Shown here one piece after another: positions 44,309-53,557 of a stretch of 64,000 nt of DNA. Numbering within the stretch: position 1 is the first letter of the stretch; every line of letters begins with the position of its first letter. Under the pieces are notes generated by a model. The model was not told where the DNA came from. It worked only from the letters and a program-made list of their open reading frames with translations, and ran no database searches. Source of the DNA: Rhodobacteraceae bacterium HTCC2150 (GTDB lineage Bacteria > Pseudomonadota > Alphaproteobacteria > Rhodobacterales > Rhodobacteraceae); assembly GCA_000169395.1 (NCBI GenBank), contig AAXZ01000002.1, positions 434,001-498,000 on the forward strand, in the 5' to 3' direction. Position numbers and translations under genes: made by a program.

Positions 44309-44787
44309 GCGGCGCACAGCATAATCGTGGTGGCGCACCCGTCGGTTTCATTACCGAACTGGACGGTATCGAGGCCGCATCCGTTATCTATCTGCGCCTT
44401 TGGTGCGAAGGTCCCGATGCGCAAGCACAGGTTTGGAATGACTTTGCGTCTGGCCTCGGCCCCGACCAGGGGCGGAAGGCACTGAAGTCTTTTGAAGACC
44501 TCTGTTCACTTTGCACCCGTCATGGCCGTCGTCCGCTGATGCGGCACTCGGTTCAGTGCAAATGCCTTGGTGCAGACGAATCCTGCTTTGCCAACTTCAT
44601 CGCCACGGCGGCAACGGGGGAACGCGAAGATGCTATGCTGATCGCGACGCTTCTTGTTCGCCCCGATGTGGCACCGCTGATCGCATCCCTCGCCGCCGAT
44701 GTCGGCCACGCCTTTATGCGGATGCGGCTGAGCGCCCCACGGGACATCGAAACACATTCTCATGATCTACCAAAAACACTTCACTAA
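44305..44787 (+). CDS. Hypothetical protein of a hemP-imelysin cluster
   Basis: It has 160 residues from the ATG at 44305, which overlaps the hemP stop. It is a soluble, mostly helical protein with several cysteines (SFEDLCSLCTRHGRRPLMRH, CKCLGADESCFANF) that could bind metal or heme. No family is recognised. It is placed between hemP and an imelysin-type gene, which suggests a role in iron or heme acquisition. Confidence 0.55.
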   Translation: MSGAQHNRGGAPVGFITELDGIEAASVIYLRLWCEGPDAQAQVWNDFASGLGPDQGRKALKSFEDLCSLCTRHGRRPLMRHSVQCKCLGADESCFANFIATAATGEREDAMLIATLLVRPDVAPLIASLAADVGHAFMRMRLSAPRDIETHSHDLPKTLH

Positions 44788-44799
44788 AGGGACACCCTC

Positions 44800-45287
44800 A
44801 TGAAACACTACCTTCTTACGACCGCCATCGCAGTTGGCCTCGCCACACCTGCACTTGCGGTTGAAACTACGGACGTGCTGGACACCTATGCCGACATTGC
44901 AGCAGCTAACTATGGCGACAGCCTGATCACGGCCCAGCGGTTGCAGACAGCCGTGAACGCACTGGTCGCTGATCCATCCGCCGAGAACTTGACCGCTGCC
45001 CGTGCCGCATGGCTGGCCGCCCGTGTTCCCTATCAGCAGACCGAGGTGTTCCGTTTCGGCAATGCCATCGTCGATGACTGGGAAGGCAAGGTGAACGCAT
45101 GGCCACTGGATGAGGGGCTGATCGACTATGTAGATGCCTCCTATGGTGGCCCGTCTGATGAAAACGCCTTTGCGGCCCTCAACGTCATCGCCAACCCAAC
45201 CTTCACCCTGTCGGGTCAGGACATCGACGCCACATCCATCACGCCTGCTCTGCTCGAAGACACACTGCAAGAAGCCGATGAGACCCC
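44800..45287 (+). pseudogene. Imelysin-family (M75-like) protein, truncated
   Basis: A signal peptide (MKHYLLTTAIAVGLATPALA) is followed by DVLDTYADIAAANYGDSLIT, then ARAAWLAARVPYQQTEVFRF and VNAWPLDEGLIDYVDASYGG. This is the first third of a periplasmic imelysin-type iron-regulated protein (family length around 430). The sequence switches near 45287 to a helicase tail; the frame stops at 45315. Not functional. Confidence 0.8.
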
Positions 45288-45623
45288 GAAACCTTTTACC
45301 GCGTCGAAAAGATGAAGTTCGGCGGCAAGGGCAAAGCCAAGGACAAAACTACCGTCCACTACAACCCGCGCATCACCATGACAGGCATCCCAATCGAGGC
45401 CTACGACTACGTCGTAAACGGCAAACCCGCCCTAGATTGGGTGATGGAACGCCAATGCGTGAAAACCGACAAAGCCAGCGGCATCACCAACGACGCCAAC
45501 CGCTACGCCATCGAAACCGTTGGAAACCCCGCCTATCCTTTGGACCTGTTCCAACGGGTGATCACAGTGAGCCTAGAGACGATGAAGATCGTGAACGGGT
45601 TGCCGAAGTTGGATATTGATTGA
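45288..45623 (+). pseudogene. COG4889-type DEAD/DEAH helicase (type ISP restriction-like), C-terminal fragment
   Basis: The frame reads ETFYRVEKMKFGGKGKAKDK, then VHYNPRITMTGIPIEAYDYV and CVKTDKASGITNDANRYAIE, ending LPKLDID. This is the conserved extreme C-terminus of large COG4889 helicases that occur in type ISP restriction and phage-defence loci. The remaining several hundred residues are missing. It suggests a restriction gene once stood here. Confidence 0.75.
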
Positions 45624-45949
45624 TGGAAGAATGGTCAAAAAAGGACGAGGCTGAGAGGCGATGCCAGCTCGACATCTGTAAGAGTAAATCAGGTGAATAT
45701 CTTCCCGCTGGGCACGGGAAAGGTAGTTGGGCGACAACCTACTCCAACGAATTTGTAGCAGCTTCTGCAAAGCTCTGGCTGCTCCACAATAAAAACGGCT
45801 CATCCTATCCTCAATACGCTATGGCGAGGGATTTCCAATCTCTGGGTATCCGATCCTGTCGCGGGGCAACTATGACTGCGGCTCGCGTCGAGTACTTGTA
45901 CAAGTCACATCTTCGAGCGCTAGTCTCTGAAAACGGCAAAACTACATGA
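45623..45949 (+). CDS. Hypothetical protein coupled to a nuclease-like gene
   Basis: It has 108 residues from the ATG at 45623. WSKKDEAERRCQLDICKSKS and ASAKLWLLHNKNGSSYPQYA are visible, but no family is recognised. Its stop overlaps the start of the next gene (ATGA), so the pair is translationally coupled and probably works together. It follows the helicase tail with no gap. Confidence 0.5.
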   Translation: MEEWSKKDEAERRCQLDICKSKSGEYLPAGHGKGSWATTYSNEFVAASAKLWLLHNKNGSSYPQYAMARDFQSLGIRSCRGATMTAARVEYLYKSHLRALVSENGKTT

Positions 45950-46593
45950 CCGTTGAACAATGCAATGCGACTGTAGAGCGTGCTGTAAATCGCTTGATAG
46001 GAGAGATGAACGCCGAAGCATTTGGTGAAATGAACGAAGCGACGCTACAGCACCATTTGGCGTTGTATATACATCTTGATGCTCTTCGCGAAGGTGAGCC
46101 CAGCATCAACATGACCATAGAGAAAAAGGTGCGGCGAGATGGTCAACAACCATTCCCAAAAAAGAACAGCCTGACAGCCGGCATTGATGTCTTTTTCAAA
46201 CAGGAAGATGAAACAGGCTGCGCGATAGAGTTGAAGTGCTTCCACGCGGCAAACCAAAGAGAGCCAAACAATCGCTATGATGCGTACGCCGACCTAGCAA
46301 ATCTGGAAACATACCTGCAAGAGCATGCGAATGTTGGTTATTTGGTCTTGATAACTGATCACAAACACTATTTTGATCCTGCCTTTAGGGAACATCGTGC
46401 TGACACTCGAGACTTTTGCCTTAGGCCTGAACACCGCTATCTCGCTGGCACTGAATTGATTTATCGGAAAGACCCACCATACGGAGCGCCAATTATTTTG
46501 GAAAATGATTATCTATTTGGTTGGCGCAATGATGGCCACAGATGGCGCGTGCTTGTAGTTCAAGTTGGCCCCGAAAGAAATTTGCAAGGCTGA
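45946..46593 (+). CDS. Putative PD-(D/E)XK nuclease-fold protein
   Basis: This 215-residue soluble protein contains TAGIDVFFKQEDETGCAIEL KCF, giving an Asp followed at the right distance by Glu-x-Lys, the core of the PD-(D/E)XK nuclease fold, with flanking helices. It is coupled to the 108-residue gene before it and lies 25 bp before a DUF262 remnant. A restriction or anti-phage role is likely from context, but neither DNA target nor activity is shown. Confidence 0.5.
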   Translation: MTVEQCNATVERAVNRLIGEMNAEAFGEMNEATLQHHLALYIHLDALREGEPSINMTIEKKVRRDGQQPFPKKNSLTAGIDVFFKQEDETGCAIELKCFHAANQREPNNRYDAYADLANLETYLQEHANVGYLVLITDHKHYFDPAFREHRADTRDFCLRPEHRYLAGTELIYRKDPPYGAPIILENDYLFGWRNDGHRWRVLVVQVGPERNLQG

Positions 46594-46618
46594 GTTGAGC
46601 CGATAGTAATCTAGGAAA

Positions 46619-47347
46619 ATGACAATGGAAGACGCTTCATTTACGACAAAACCTCGACCGCTAGAAGAACTGTTGAAGCATGCCGGAAGTGGTAAAATTC
46701 AACTTCCTGACTTTCAGCGCTCTTGGGTTTGGGATGAAGATCGCATTATAGATCTACTGGTGTCAATTTCGCGAGCGTTCCCTATTGGCGCGGTTATGTC
46801 GCTCAAAACGGGAGGTGAGGTGAATTTTCACCCTCGACCAGTTCAAGGTGCGCCAGAGCCAACGAAAGAGAATCCGGAAGAGCTTTTGCTTGATGGTCAG
46901 CAACGCATAACGTCGATCGTAGACGTCAATCGGCAGCTTGAAAATATGCTGGATCGGATTGTTGAGGCGAAAAGCACTTCTGTGGTGAGCGCCTATGAAA
47001 CACGGATCGATAAGCTTGAACGCGATAAATTGGTTCTTAACGACAGAATAGAGAAATCAGTCCCACCAAAGGGACGGCTAGAGGATTGTATTGAACTCTC
47101 TCTGAAATTCCTATCAAGCCCTTGGAATATTTGGAAAAACGGTGACTTCGTCATGCGCCAGGCAGTGCTTAGATTGGCCTTTGCGGAACCTCTAAGATAC
47201 AGTCAAAATGGGGTGTATGAAACTCCGAAATTTTCTTTCCCATTCAAGTTCTTAGGGGAATTTTCGGGCTCAAAAAGCGAAATGGTGCTGCTAGGGAGAA
47301 TTGAACTCCCGACCTCGTCATTACCAATGTGTTTTTCGAATTCTTAG
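46619..47347 (+). pseudogene. Chimeric frame: DUF262 N-terminus fused to a large serine recombinase C-terminus
   Basis: Residues 1-100 (IQLPDFQRSWVWDEDRIIDL, LLLDGQQRITSI) are the start of a GmrSD-type DUF262 nuclease. From about 46920 the frame continues as the coiled coil and tail of a large serine recombinase (QLENMLDRIVEAKSTSVVSA, LPRRYSQNG-like end) and finishes MVLLGRIELPTSSLPM, which is encoded by an antisense tRNA-Thr end. Deletion fused two genes in frame. Neither activity can survive: DUF262 lacks its catalytic remainder and the recombinase lacks its catalytic domain. Confidence 0.75.
47283..47329 (-). repeat. 3' half of a tRNA-Thr(GGU) gene, antisense (old attachment site)
   Basis: The reverse strand reads CATTGGTAATGACGAGGTCG, then GGGAGTTCAATTCTCCC and TAGCAGCACCA: anticodon arm with GGT, T-arm, acceptor strand and CCA of tRNA-Thr. 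The 5' half is absent. It overlaps the 3' end of the recombinase remnant, as expected for an element that integrated at a tRNA-Thr gene. Confidence 0.75.
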
Positions 47348-47592
47348 ACTGGCTTTGACACACGTTGATGGCGTTGTAGAAGATCGCATAACCGATTGTT
47401 ATTTTGAGGCATTTTACGCAGTTGGTTTTGCATGGTATCGCATTCGGTTGGTTCCGCTTGTACTCCGCTCCCCTACTAGTCCCCTACTAATGACCCCGCC
47501 CCATCGACGGGGATCGAGTAAGTCCGCCCCCTAGCGTGTCCCGCTTCGAAGGAGTTGGCGGTCCACGTACAAAAATTGTGGACCGAAACAGG

Positions 47593-48309
47593 CTAGTCTT
47601 CACCACCACCAATGAACTTGTCGAATACGTCTTTGGCCTCGCTGAATCCGCCAGTAATAATCGCAAAACCGAGATCCACCGATTTCTTCCCGGCAGTTTC
47701 GCCAGCTTTTGTAGCAAATGCATCGACAAAAAGCCTTATTGGGCTTTTCGTTTCTTGTTTATCTTGCTCCTTCGTTTGATCCGGTTTAGGAATTTGGGCC
47801 ATTAGCTTTTTCTGGTCGCCAGCGTCCATCAGTTCAATTGCAAGGGCTGCAAACTTGTCGCCAGTCAATTTTATGATGGCACTATTGAATGAGTGATCGA
47901 CTATTCCATATCCCGCCCGAACCTGAGCCACAGCAAAGTCTCTAACCAAACCGTCGTCAATCTGGAATTGGATCGCTCCACCGCTTTGAATCTTCTCGGC
48001 TTTCTGAAGAGCGCTCTTTAATTGCGCAATGCACCAATCGTCTGTCTTTGCCTCATCCCTATAGGCGATCTCATCTAAGAGACCTTGTAGTCGCTTTGGT
48101 GACAGCCGTAAGTTTCTTGCCAGACTATAGATGGCAGGACTGCTCCCAACGGTGTTCGGAGCATGTTTCATGAGCAATTCAAGCAACGTTAGTTCAATTT
48201 CTCTCTTGGGAAGTGCACCAAACCCATTTCTTATGAAAATACTCAAAAGATCCTGATTGAAATTGGTTGCATTTAGTTCTTTAGAAGTTTCTTCGAGGAA
48301 GTCCGGCAT
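47593..48309 (-). CDS. Hypothetical protein downstream of the HelD-like helicase
   Basis: This 238-residue soluble, mainly helical protein (ELTLLELLMKHAPNTVGSSP, LARNLRLSPKRLQGLLDEIA, VRAGYGIVDHSFNSAIIKLT) has a Gly-rich tail. It begins 65 bp after the helicase stop on the same strand, so co-transcription is likely. I recognise no family. Pairing of a helicase with a dedicated unknown partner in an island resembles two-gene defence systems, but that is inference. Confidence 0.6.
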   Translation of the reverse strand: MPDFLEETSKELNATNFNQDLLSIFIRNGFGALPKREIELTLLELLMKHAPNTVGSSPAIYSLARNLRLSPKRLQGLLDEIAYRDEAKTDDWCIAQLKSALQKAEKIQSGGAIQFQIDDGLVRDFAVAQVRAGYGIVDHSFNSAIIKLTGDKFAALAIELMDAGDQKKLMAQIPKPDQTKEQDKQETKSPIRLFVDAFATKAGETAGKKSVDLGFAIITGGFSEAKDVFDKFIGGGED

Positions 48310-48374
48310 CTTTTTAATTCCTATTGTTTAATGATCTTCGAGACTTGCGGCTTGTTTCCTAACAGAGTCTATTA

Positions 48375-51329
48375 TTAGGGCGCTTTTGGGGCGCTTCTTC
48401 TGTTTCGTGCGCTTTCTTTGGGGATTGTCTTCTTTCCCGTACAGTCCGGATACTTAACACATCCAAGAAATTTCCCCCATTTCCCCCTTCGTTCAACCAG
48501 CCATCCGTCAGAACACACTGGGCAGGCCGGAAAGGCAGCACCACAACTGCAGACTAGATTGCCGGGATGGTTTATGTCGTTGATTGGGAGATCCTTGCCG
48601 CACACATTACACGGTCTAAGCATCTCGCCGCAGAGCTTTCTGTGTTCACACTGAAAGTAAGGGTTTCCTTTTTTTGAGGTTTGCGACAACATTCTGCCGC
48701 CACATGCGTCACATCGGTGTTCAGAAATACCTGCTTCGCCGAGCTCAACCACTCCATATTCTGGGCTTTCGAGCAGCTCTCGCGCGAAGACAGATGGCCT
48801 CTGTCGATCAGCTAGAACCGTCACGGTTTTCCGTGCTCGTGTAAGCGCGACATAGAACAATCGCCTTTCCTCCGCATGGTCGTACTCCTCCGGCTTAGGA
48901 AGCACGAGGTCCAGCAGAGGGTCATCCACAATCTCGGAAGGGAATCCCATGCGATCCGAGGCGGCTTTCAATATCACAACGTGGTCGGCTTCCAGACCCT
49001 TCGAGCGATGCACCGTCATGAACTTAAGTGAGAGGTTTTGATAGCGCCTGTGCAACTGTGGCAGCTCTTCCGGACGTAAAAAATTGTAACGACCAAGCAA
49101 GAGAATGGATGTTTCGCTTCCACTCGTGGCTTCCTCTATGTGATCTAAGGCAGATTTCAGCGCCTCGCCCTCCTGACCCCATCCATAGTGCGCTACACTA
49201 ATCGCTGGCTCTTCTGTGGTTCCTGCCGGAATAACCTGTTTTGTGATTTGCGATGGATTCTGGAGAACGAATGTTCTAGCGGCCAACGCGATCTTATCGA
49301 CACTTCGAAATGTCCGCCCCAAATCAACCGAGCTGTGCACGCCAGACTTGCCTGCGAAGACACCACCAAACTCTTCACCGAAGTCTCTCATCAGGTGAAT
49401 GTCTGATCCTGTAAACCGATAGATCGATTGCCAATCGTCCCCAACGGCAAAGACACGCGCGTCCTCATGCTGCGCCATAAGCGCTTTCAGAAGCCTCGCT
49501 CTTCCCTCGGAAATATCCTGAAACTCATCTACCAGCAGGTGGCGGTATGGGCTTTTGTAACGACCCGCTTTTACATGCTCTGTGGCCCGAACAATCATAT
49601 CTTCAAAGTCGATGCGGTCACACAGCCGGTTCTGATAGGCTTCGAGTACTGGCTCGAAGATTTTCAAGAACGCAGCGCCGCGCGCCTTGTCACGGGATCT
49701 TTCCGCCCGATCTAGACAGCTCGAGATAGTAGCCCCTGAACTTTTGAAGTGCCGTAGGAACGTGCTTAGGACCTGCGTGAAGGCGTCCACCTGACCCATC
49801 TCCGTCAGTTGTTCGAAAACCTGTTCAGGTGGAATTGGGTTGGAGGTTACGTAGGGAGCAAGCTTCTCTTCCAGTGCTTCTGTTAGACGACCTTCAACAC
49901 GTTCGTAACTGAAGGTTTCTATAAGTATTGTTTCGTGTTCGGCGTGGACCTTTCGCTTCCACTCCATGCCTGCAAGGTATTCCTTGCGATCAACGTGAGG
50001 TGCTGTTGTTAGCTTCGCTTCTCCGTTTGGCCCCTGGGATTTGCGAACTCCAAAATGCTCAATATAGACACCACTTTCGGTGAGCCGGAAGTCTGGTGTG
50101 TAGGCAGTTCTGTCATTTTCTGGGAGATCGTGTTCGTAGTCCGGCTCATACTCGTAGGCGATTCCATTCAAGTAGAACCAGTTGGCGATTTCCCACTCTT
50201 CGAAGCTCTTCACTAAGTCGCCTTGGAGCGTCCGAAGCTCGTGCGACTCAACGTACTGGTAGTATTCGTCCTTTGTCTTAAAATCCCATTCGCTTTTGTA
50301 GGGCCAATAGAACTCCGAAAACCACTTCAAGAGCAGCGCGCCAAGCGCTGGTTGCGCCGCAATGTCATTGAAAAGAATGTCACGTAGCAGCGCCGTGAAT
50401 TGCTTGTCATCGCTTGCGTGAGGCGCAAGAGCTGGAGCCCCGTTTTCAGCCTGACGAATAATGCTGTTACCAAGAGCATGGAATGTCAGCGCGTCTACTT
50501 TCGCGCCAGCCCTCTCTTCGATACGCGTGGCCATTTCGGCGGCCGCATCTTTTCCAAACGCCATGAGCAATATTTTGTCCGGTTGCCGTATACCACTTTT
50601 GATCAGGTATGCGGCTTTGGCGACGATCACACTTGTCTTGCCGGAACCAGCTCCAGCTAGAACAATAGTCGCGTCTTCATCGGCGATAACAGCCAATCGC
50701 TGCTCTGGCGTCAGTGGGTTTGACTCGATTGTGTCGAAGAAGTCTTTGAATTCGCCAAGCGCAGTGTCAGTAAAGGACTTGATTGCAGCGTCGCGCAATC
50801 GAACTGGTCCTTTCTGAAACGCAAAAACCCGATCCAAAACTTTCTGCTGTTCAACTGGTAGGACACCGCTGGGTATCTCGGCAGGTAGTTTCTCTGTCAC
50901 AGCATTGGCGCGCTCAAGAAATGGTTGAAGAAGGCACGCTGATGGATAACGTTTCGGCTGATCCAGACGTCCAACCGCTTCGGATATGGCGCGAAGTTCT
51001 TCGTCGGCTTTGTCAACTTGCTCGACAAAGTGCTCTCTCCAAGCTTCGTTGGCGGATGACACGAAGTCGGCAGCTTCTGCCTGTTTGAGGCCAGCAACCT
51101 TGACTTCGACCCCACCCCTGACGGTTACCGTCACTGACGACGTCCATAGGGTCTTGGTTGCCAGCACGGGGTGCGTGATGTCCGAGAATGAAAGTTGTCT
51201 CGAAGCCCGAGCGAGTAACTTCACCCCAGAATTCGAAACTGCGATGCCTCTGTACCGGTGACCCAACAGACCCAAGAACAGGCTGGCAAACCAGCTTCGT
51301 ACTATCTCTTTCCGTTCCGTCGTTTTCAT
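48375..51329 (-). CDS. HelD/UvrD-like superfamily 1 helicase with C-terminal zinc ribbons
   Basis: This 984-residue protein has an N-terminal HelD-type domain (HRYRGIAVSNSGVKLLARAS), then Walker A LAGAGSGKTSVIVAKA near residue 227. Walker B is LLVDEFQD near 600, followed by VGDDWQSIYRFTGSD, FMTVHRSKGLEADHVVI and YVALTRARKTV. After residue 870 there are several CxxC pairs (CDACGGRM, CNVCGKDL, CPVCSDGW, CVKYPDC) forming topoisomerase-type zinc ribbons absent from E. coli HelD. A mid-protein insertion (YEPDYEHDLPENDRTAYTPD, YIEHFGV) looks nuclease-like. It unwinds or scans DNA. Defence role inferred from context. Confidence 0.85.
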   Translation of the reverse strand: MKTTERKEIVRSWFASLFLGLLGHRYRGIAVSNSGVKLLARASRQLSFSDITHPVLATKTLWTSSVTVTVRGGVEVKVAGLKQAEAADFVSSANEAWREHFVEQVDKADEELRAISEAVGRLDQPKRYPSACLLQPFLERANAVTEKLPAEIPSGVLPVEQQKVLDRVFAFQKGPVRLRDAAIKSFTDTALGEFKDFFDTIESNPLTPEQRLAVIADEDATIVLAGAGSGKTSVIVAKAAYLIKSGIRQPDKILLMAFGKDAAAEMATRIEERAGAKVDALTFHALGNSIIRQAENGAPALAPHASDDKQFTALLRDILFNDIAAQPALGALLLKWFSEFYWPYKSEWDFKTKDEYYQYVESHELRTLQGDLVKSFEEWEIANWFYLNGIAYEYEPDYEHDLPENDRTAYTPDFRLTESGVYIEHFGVRKSQGPNGEAKLTTAPHVDRKEYLAGMEWKRKVHAEHETILIETFSYERVEGRLTEALEEKLAPYVTSNPIPPEQVFEQLTEMGQVDAFTQVLSTFLRHFKSSGATISSCLDRAERSRDKARGAAFLKIFEPVLEAYQNRLCDRIDFEDMIVRATEHVKAGRYKSPYRHLLVDEFQDISEGRARLLKALMAQHEDARVFAVGDDWQSIYRFTGSDIHLMRDFGEEFGGVFAGKSGVHSSVDLGRTFRSVDKIALAARTFVLQNPSQITKQVIPAGTTEEPAISVAHYGWGQEGEALKSALDHIEEATSGSETSILLLGRYNFLRPEELPQLHRRYQNLSLKFMTVHRSKGLEADHVVILKAASDRMGFPSEIVDDPLLDLVLPKPEEYDHAEERRLFYVALTRARKTVTVLADRQRPSVFARELLESPEYGVVELGEAGISEHRCDACGGRMLSQTSKKGNPYFQCEHRKLCGEMLRPCNVCGKDLPINDINHPGNLVCSCGAAFPACPVCSDGWLVERRGKWGKFLGCVKYPDCTGKKTIPKESARNRRSAPKAP

Positions 51330-51500
51330 GTCGCTAAATTGCTCTGCTTGCTGCCTCAGAAAAGTTCTACTAAAATATCAGCCAAGAGTAAGGCATTGAT
51401 CTACAGATGCAAATCAAAAAGCCGAATTCGTGAGGTCCATTATGTAAATTGCACTCTTTGGCTCGGTTGGCTCAAACGTCCTTGTAGGTGGACCAGTTAG

Positions 51501-52676
51501 TCAGTGGGGCCAAATGGCTGGCCCAGAGTGTTCGCGGCGATGGCAGTTGGGGCAGAGTGCTACAGCGTTATCTACCGAGTCATGTCCGTCCTTTGCAAGC
51601 GGAATCTTGTGGTGAACTTCCAGATACGGCGTCCCATCAGATCGACGGTCGAAGGGCGCAGACTGCCGGCATCCTTCGCAAGTGCCATTAGCTCGGAATA
51701 GAACCTCCGCGATGACATCAGGATTTCGCTTGAAAATTGTAGTTGTCGCTTTTTGCTTCTCCGGCAGTTTCGGTGCGTCAGCAAGACGCTTCTGCCGCGC
51801 TTTTGGATCAAGCTTCAGCGATTTTTGAACTTGCTCGACCAGTGATGTTTCTGCCGCTGCAACTGACTGAAGGTCGCTCAAGCCATCTGACCACTCGACA
51901 AGCGTAAACCACTTCGCTCCTTCAGTTTCCGTGTGAATTGACGAAGGAAAATAACGCCCCCAGTAAGTGAATTTATCTTTGGGAGTGTTTCGTACGAAAG
52001 CTAGAACTGGATTCTGGGGGTTCTTTATGATCGCTGCATTGTCCTGGTAGGTTTCTTTAAAGGTGCCGCTAATAGATTTTATAAAGTATTTGAGCTTTCT
52101 TCCTTTTTCTAACCATTCATTGGGGTAGTCACCACCACTCAATGTAGCCTTAATGGCCACGAATTTCGTTTCTCCACGCTCACCGAATACGGGAAGAATA
52201 CCTCCGCTTCTAAGGTCGTAGCTTCCACATATGGCATGTATCATATGTGTTGGATATGTCGCGCCAACTTGTAGTCCTTCGGCCGATAGACGAAGCTCAT
52301 TTCCAAACTGGTACTTAAATTCGGAAATAAGTTCAGTAATTGTTTTTAATCCAAGCCGCGATTGGTTTGAGAAGACGACAGTGTCAGAAGCTCCCTCTAG
52401 GAACATTAGGAAGTCATACAAGTTTCCTGTGTGCGTGAAGGAACGCGCCCAGGTTCGATAGTTTTTGGCAATGTTTCGGGCCTTCTCATCGCAATCTGGG
52501 TGTTTAATCGTGGGATCGAAGAAGTCTTCGCAGACAAATTCGATGGCTTGAGAAACAGACATATATGAACCTTGTTTGACCCAACCGGCAAACTTGATCA
52601 TGCCTTCGGCTGGCATCAATGAATCCAAGATTCCGGTAACGAGTTTATGTATACTGATCACGATACGAGTTGTCAC
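51501..52676 (-). CDS. HNH endonuclease, possibly modification-dependent
   Basis: This protein is up to 391 residues; the start is uncertain (GTG at 52676, or ATG at 52616). The C-terminal HNH domain is complete: ANGTCEGCRQSAPF, TPYLEVHHKIPLAKDGHDSV and NAVALCPNCHRREHSGPA. The first 270 residues resemble no catalytic domain and include NPVLAFVRNTPKDKFTYWGR, which may recognise modified bases as in McrA-like type IV restriction enzymes. It lies 171 bp upstream of the helicase gene on the same strand. Confidence 0.75.
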   Translation of the reverse strand: MTTRIVISIHKLVTGILDSLMPAEGMIKFAGWVKQGSYMSVSQAIEFVCEDFFDPTIKHPDCDEKARNIAKNYRTWARSFTHTGNLYDFLMFLEGASDTVVFSNQSRLGLKTITELISEFKYQFGNELRLSAEGLQVGATYPTHMIHAICGSYDLRSGGILPVFGERGETKFVAIKATLSGGDYPNEWLEKGRKLKYFIKSISGTFKETYQDNAAIIKNPQNPVLAFVRNTPKDKFTYWGRYFPSSIHTETEGAKWFTLVEWSDGLSDLQSVAAAETSLVEQVQKSLKLDPKARQKRLADAPKLPEKQKATTTIFKRNPDVIAEVLFRANGTCEGCRQSAPFDRRSDGTPYLEVHHKIPLAKDGHDSVDNAVALCPNCHRREHSGPAIWPH

Positions 52677-53114
52677 TGTATGTCTTGGTTTTTCGCGTAT
52701 GACCCAGCACCAAGAGCCATATATGCGCAGTTATGTTAACCACCAGTGCAGCTGCTAGCAGCCGCACCAAACCCGGTAAACACTGCAAACCCTGGCAACC
52801 CCACCCCATCGACGGATCTCTGCGCTTACGCAGAATAGGCTGCTCCCGGTCCGAATGACTCTGAGCGCCATTTTGATCCCACTAAGGATCACTGCTGCGG
52901 CTTCGAAATTCACCACAACGAATGACCAAACCGCATTGTTATTTCAAACCCTACCGGCGTGCAGAACACCTTCTTTGCCGGGATGTTGCGCCTTCGAATT
53001 ATGACGCCACTGGAAATGAACCTTGACCGGCACCTGCCACTTGTCGGCGATGCGGCTGACTTCTTTCCAGGCATCTTGTGCCGACTGTCCCTGGACTGAG
53101 ATGCCAAGATTCTT
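52677..53114. other. Gene-poor stretch with a possible fragment
   Basis: This 438-bp stretch has no complete gene. A minus-strand frame at about 52944-53107 (GYTYHKNLGISVQGQSAQDA WKEV) looks protein-like but lacks a credible start and family. ACCCCATCGACGG also occurs at 47497-47510 (with a G in CCGCCCC) and 52801-52815, probably by chance. Confidence 0.35.
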
Positions 53115-53480
53115 GTGATAGGTATATCCTTGATTGTTCAGCTGGGACTTGCTTGCAGGTACTTCAAGCACCTTAGCTACGCTCATCGTAAGGCATTGGC
53201 CCAAAGTGCTGCCAGACTGAGAGCGAAAGCAAGATTAAGGAGATTTATTGTCGCTGTCCCGATAGTTGGAATTGCATCAGTAGCTTACTTTGAAGAAAAC
53301 GACTATCAAGAATGGCTTCAAGAAAATCCTGACGGCGACCGAACCCAATATGCCTGTGAAGTTGCAATAATCACAGCAGAAGTATTAGATGAAGTGCTTC
53401 AGGAGCTACCTGAAAACATACAGCCAAGACCAAGTTCGATCCAGTATTTGATTGATAGTTATATTGCTTGTGAAGATTAG
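53115..53480 (+). CDS. Hypothetical small membrane-associated protein
   Basis: It has up to 121 residues. A basic stretch (RLRAKARLRRF) precedes a short hydrophobic segment (IVAVPIVGIASVAYF) and an acidic C-terminal domain (YACEVAIITAEVLDEVLQEL). The start is uncertain. The pattern resembles the end of a polymorphic-toxin or a small anchored protein, but no family is recognised. It is the only plus-strand gene near the right end of the island. Confidence 0.4.
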   Translation: MIGISLIVQLGLACRYFKHLSYAHRKALAQSAARLRAKARLRRFIVAVPIVGIASVAYFEENDYQEWLQENPDGDRTQYACEVAIITAEVLDEVLQELPENIQPRPSSIQYLIDSYIACED

Positions 53481-53557
53481 GTCAGTCACAATATTGGCGA
53501 TCTGGTACGCTTTTCTGAAGCTAGGCAAGCCGAATTGAATGGAAGCAGCGCCGTTTC

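Noticed and set aside
43957-44787. A 276-codon plus-strand frame
   Set aside because: Its first half is out of frame with hemP and the gene before it; only the part from ATG 44305 is a credible gene.
47499-47512. CCCC-ATCGAC-GGGG hairpin as a terminator
   Set aside because: The 4-bp stem has no following U run and the sequence lies in degenerate DNA.
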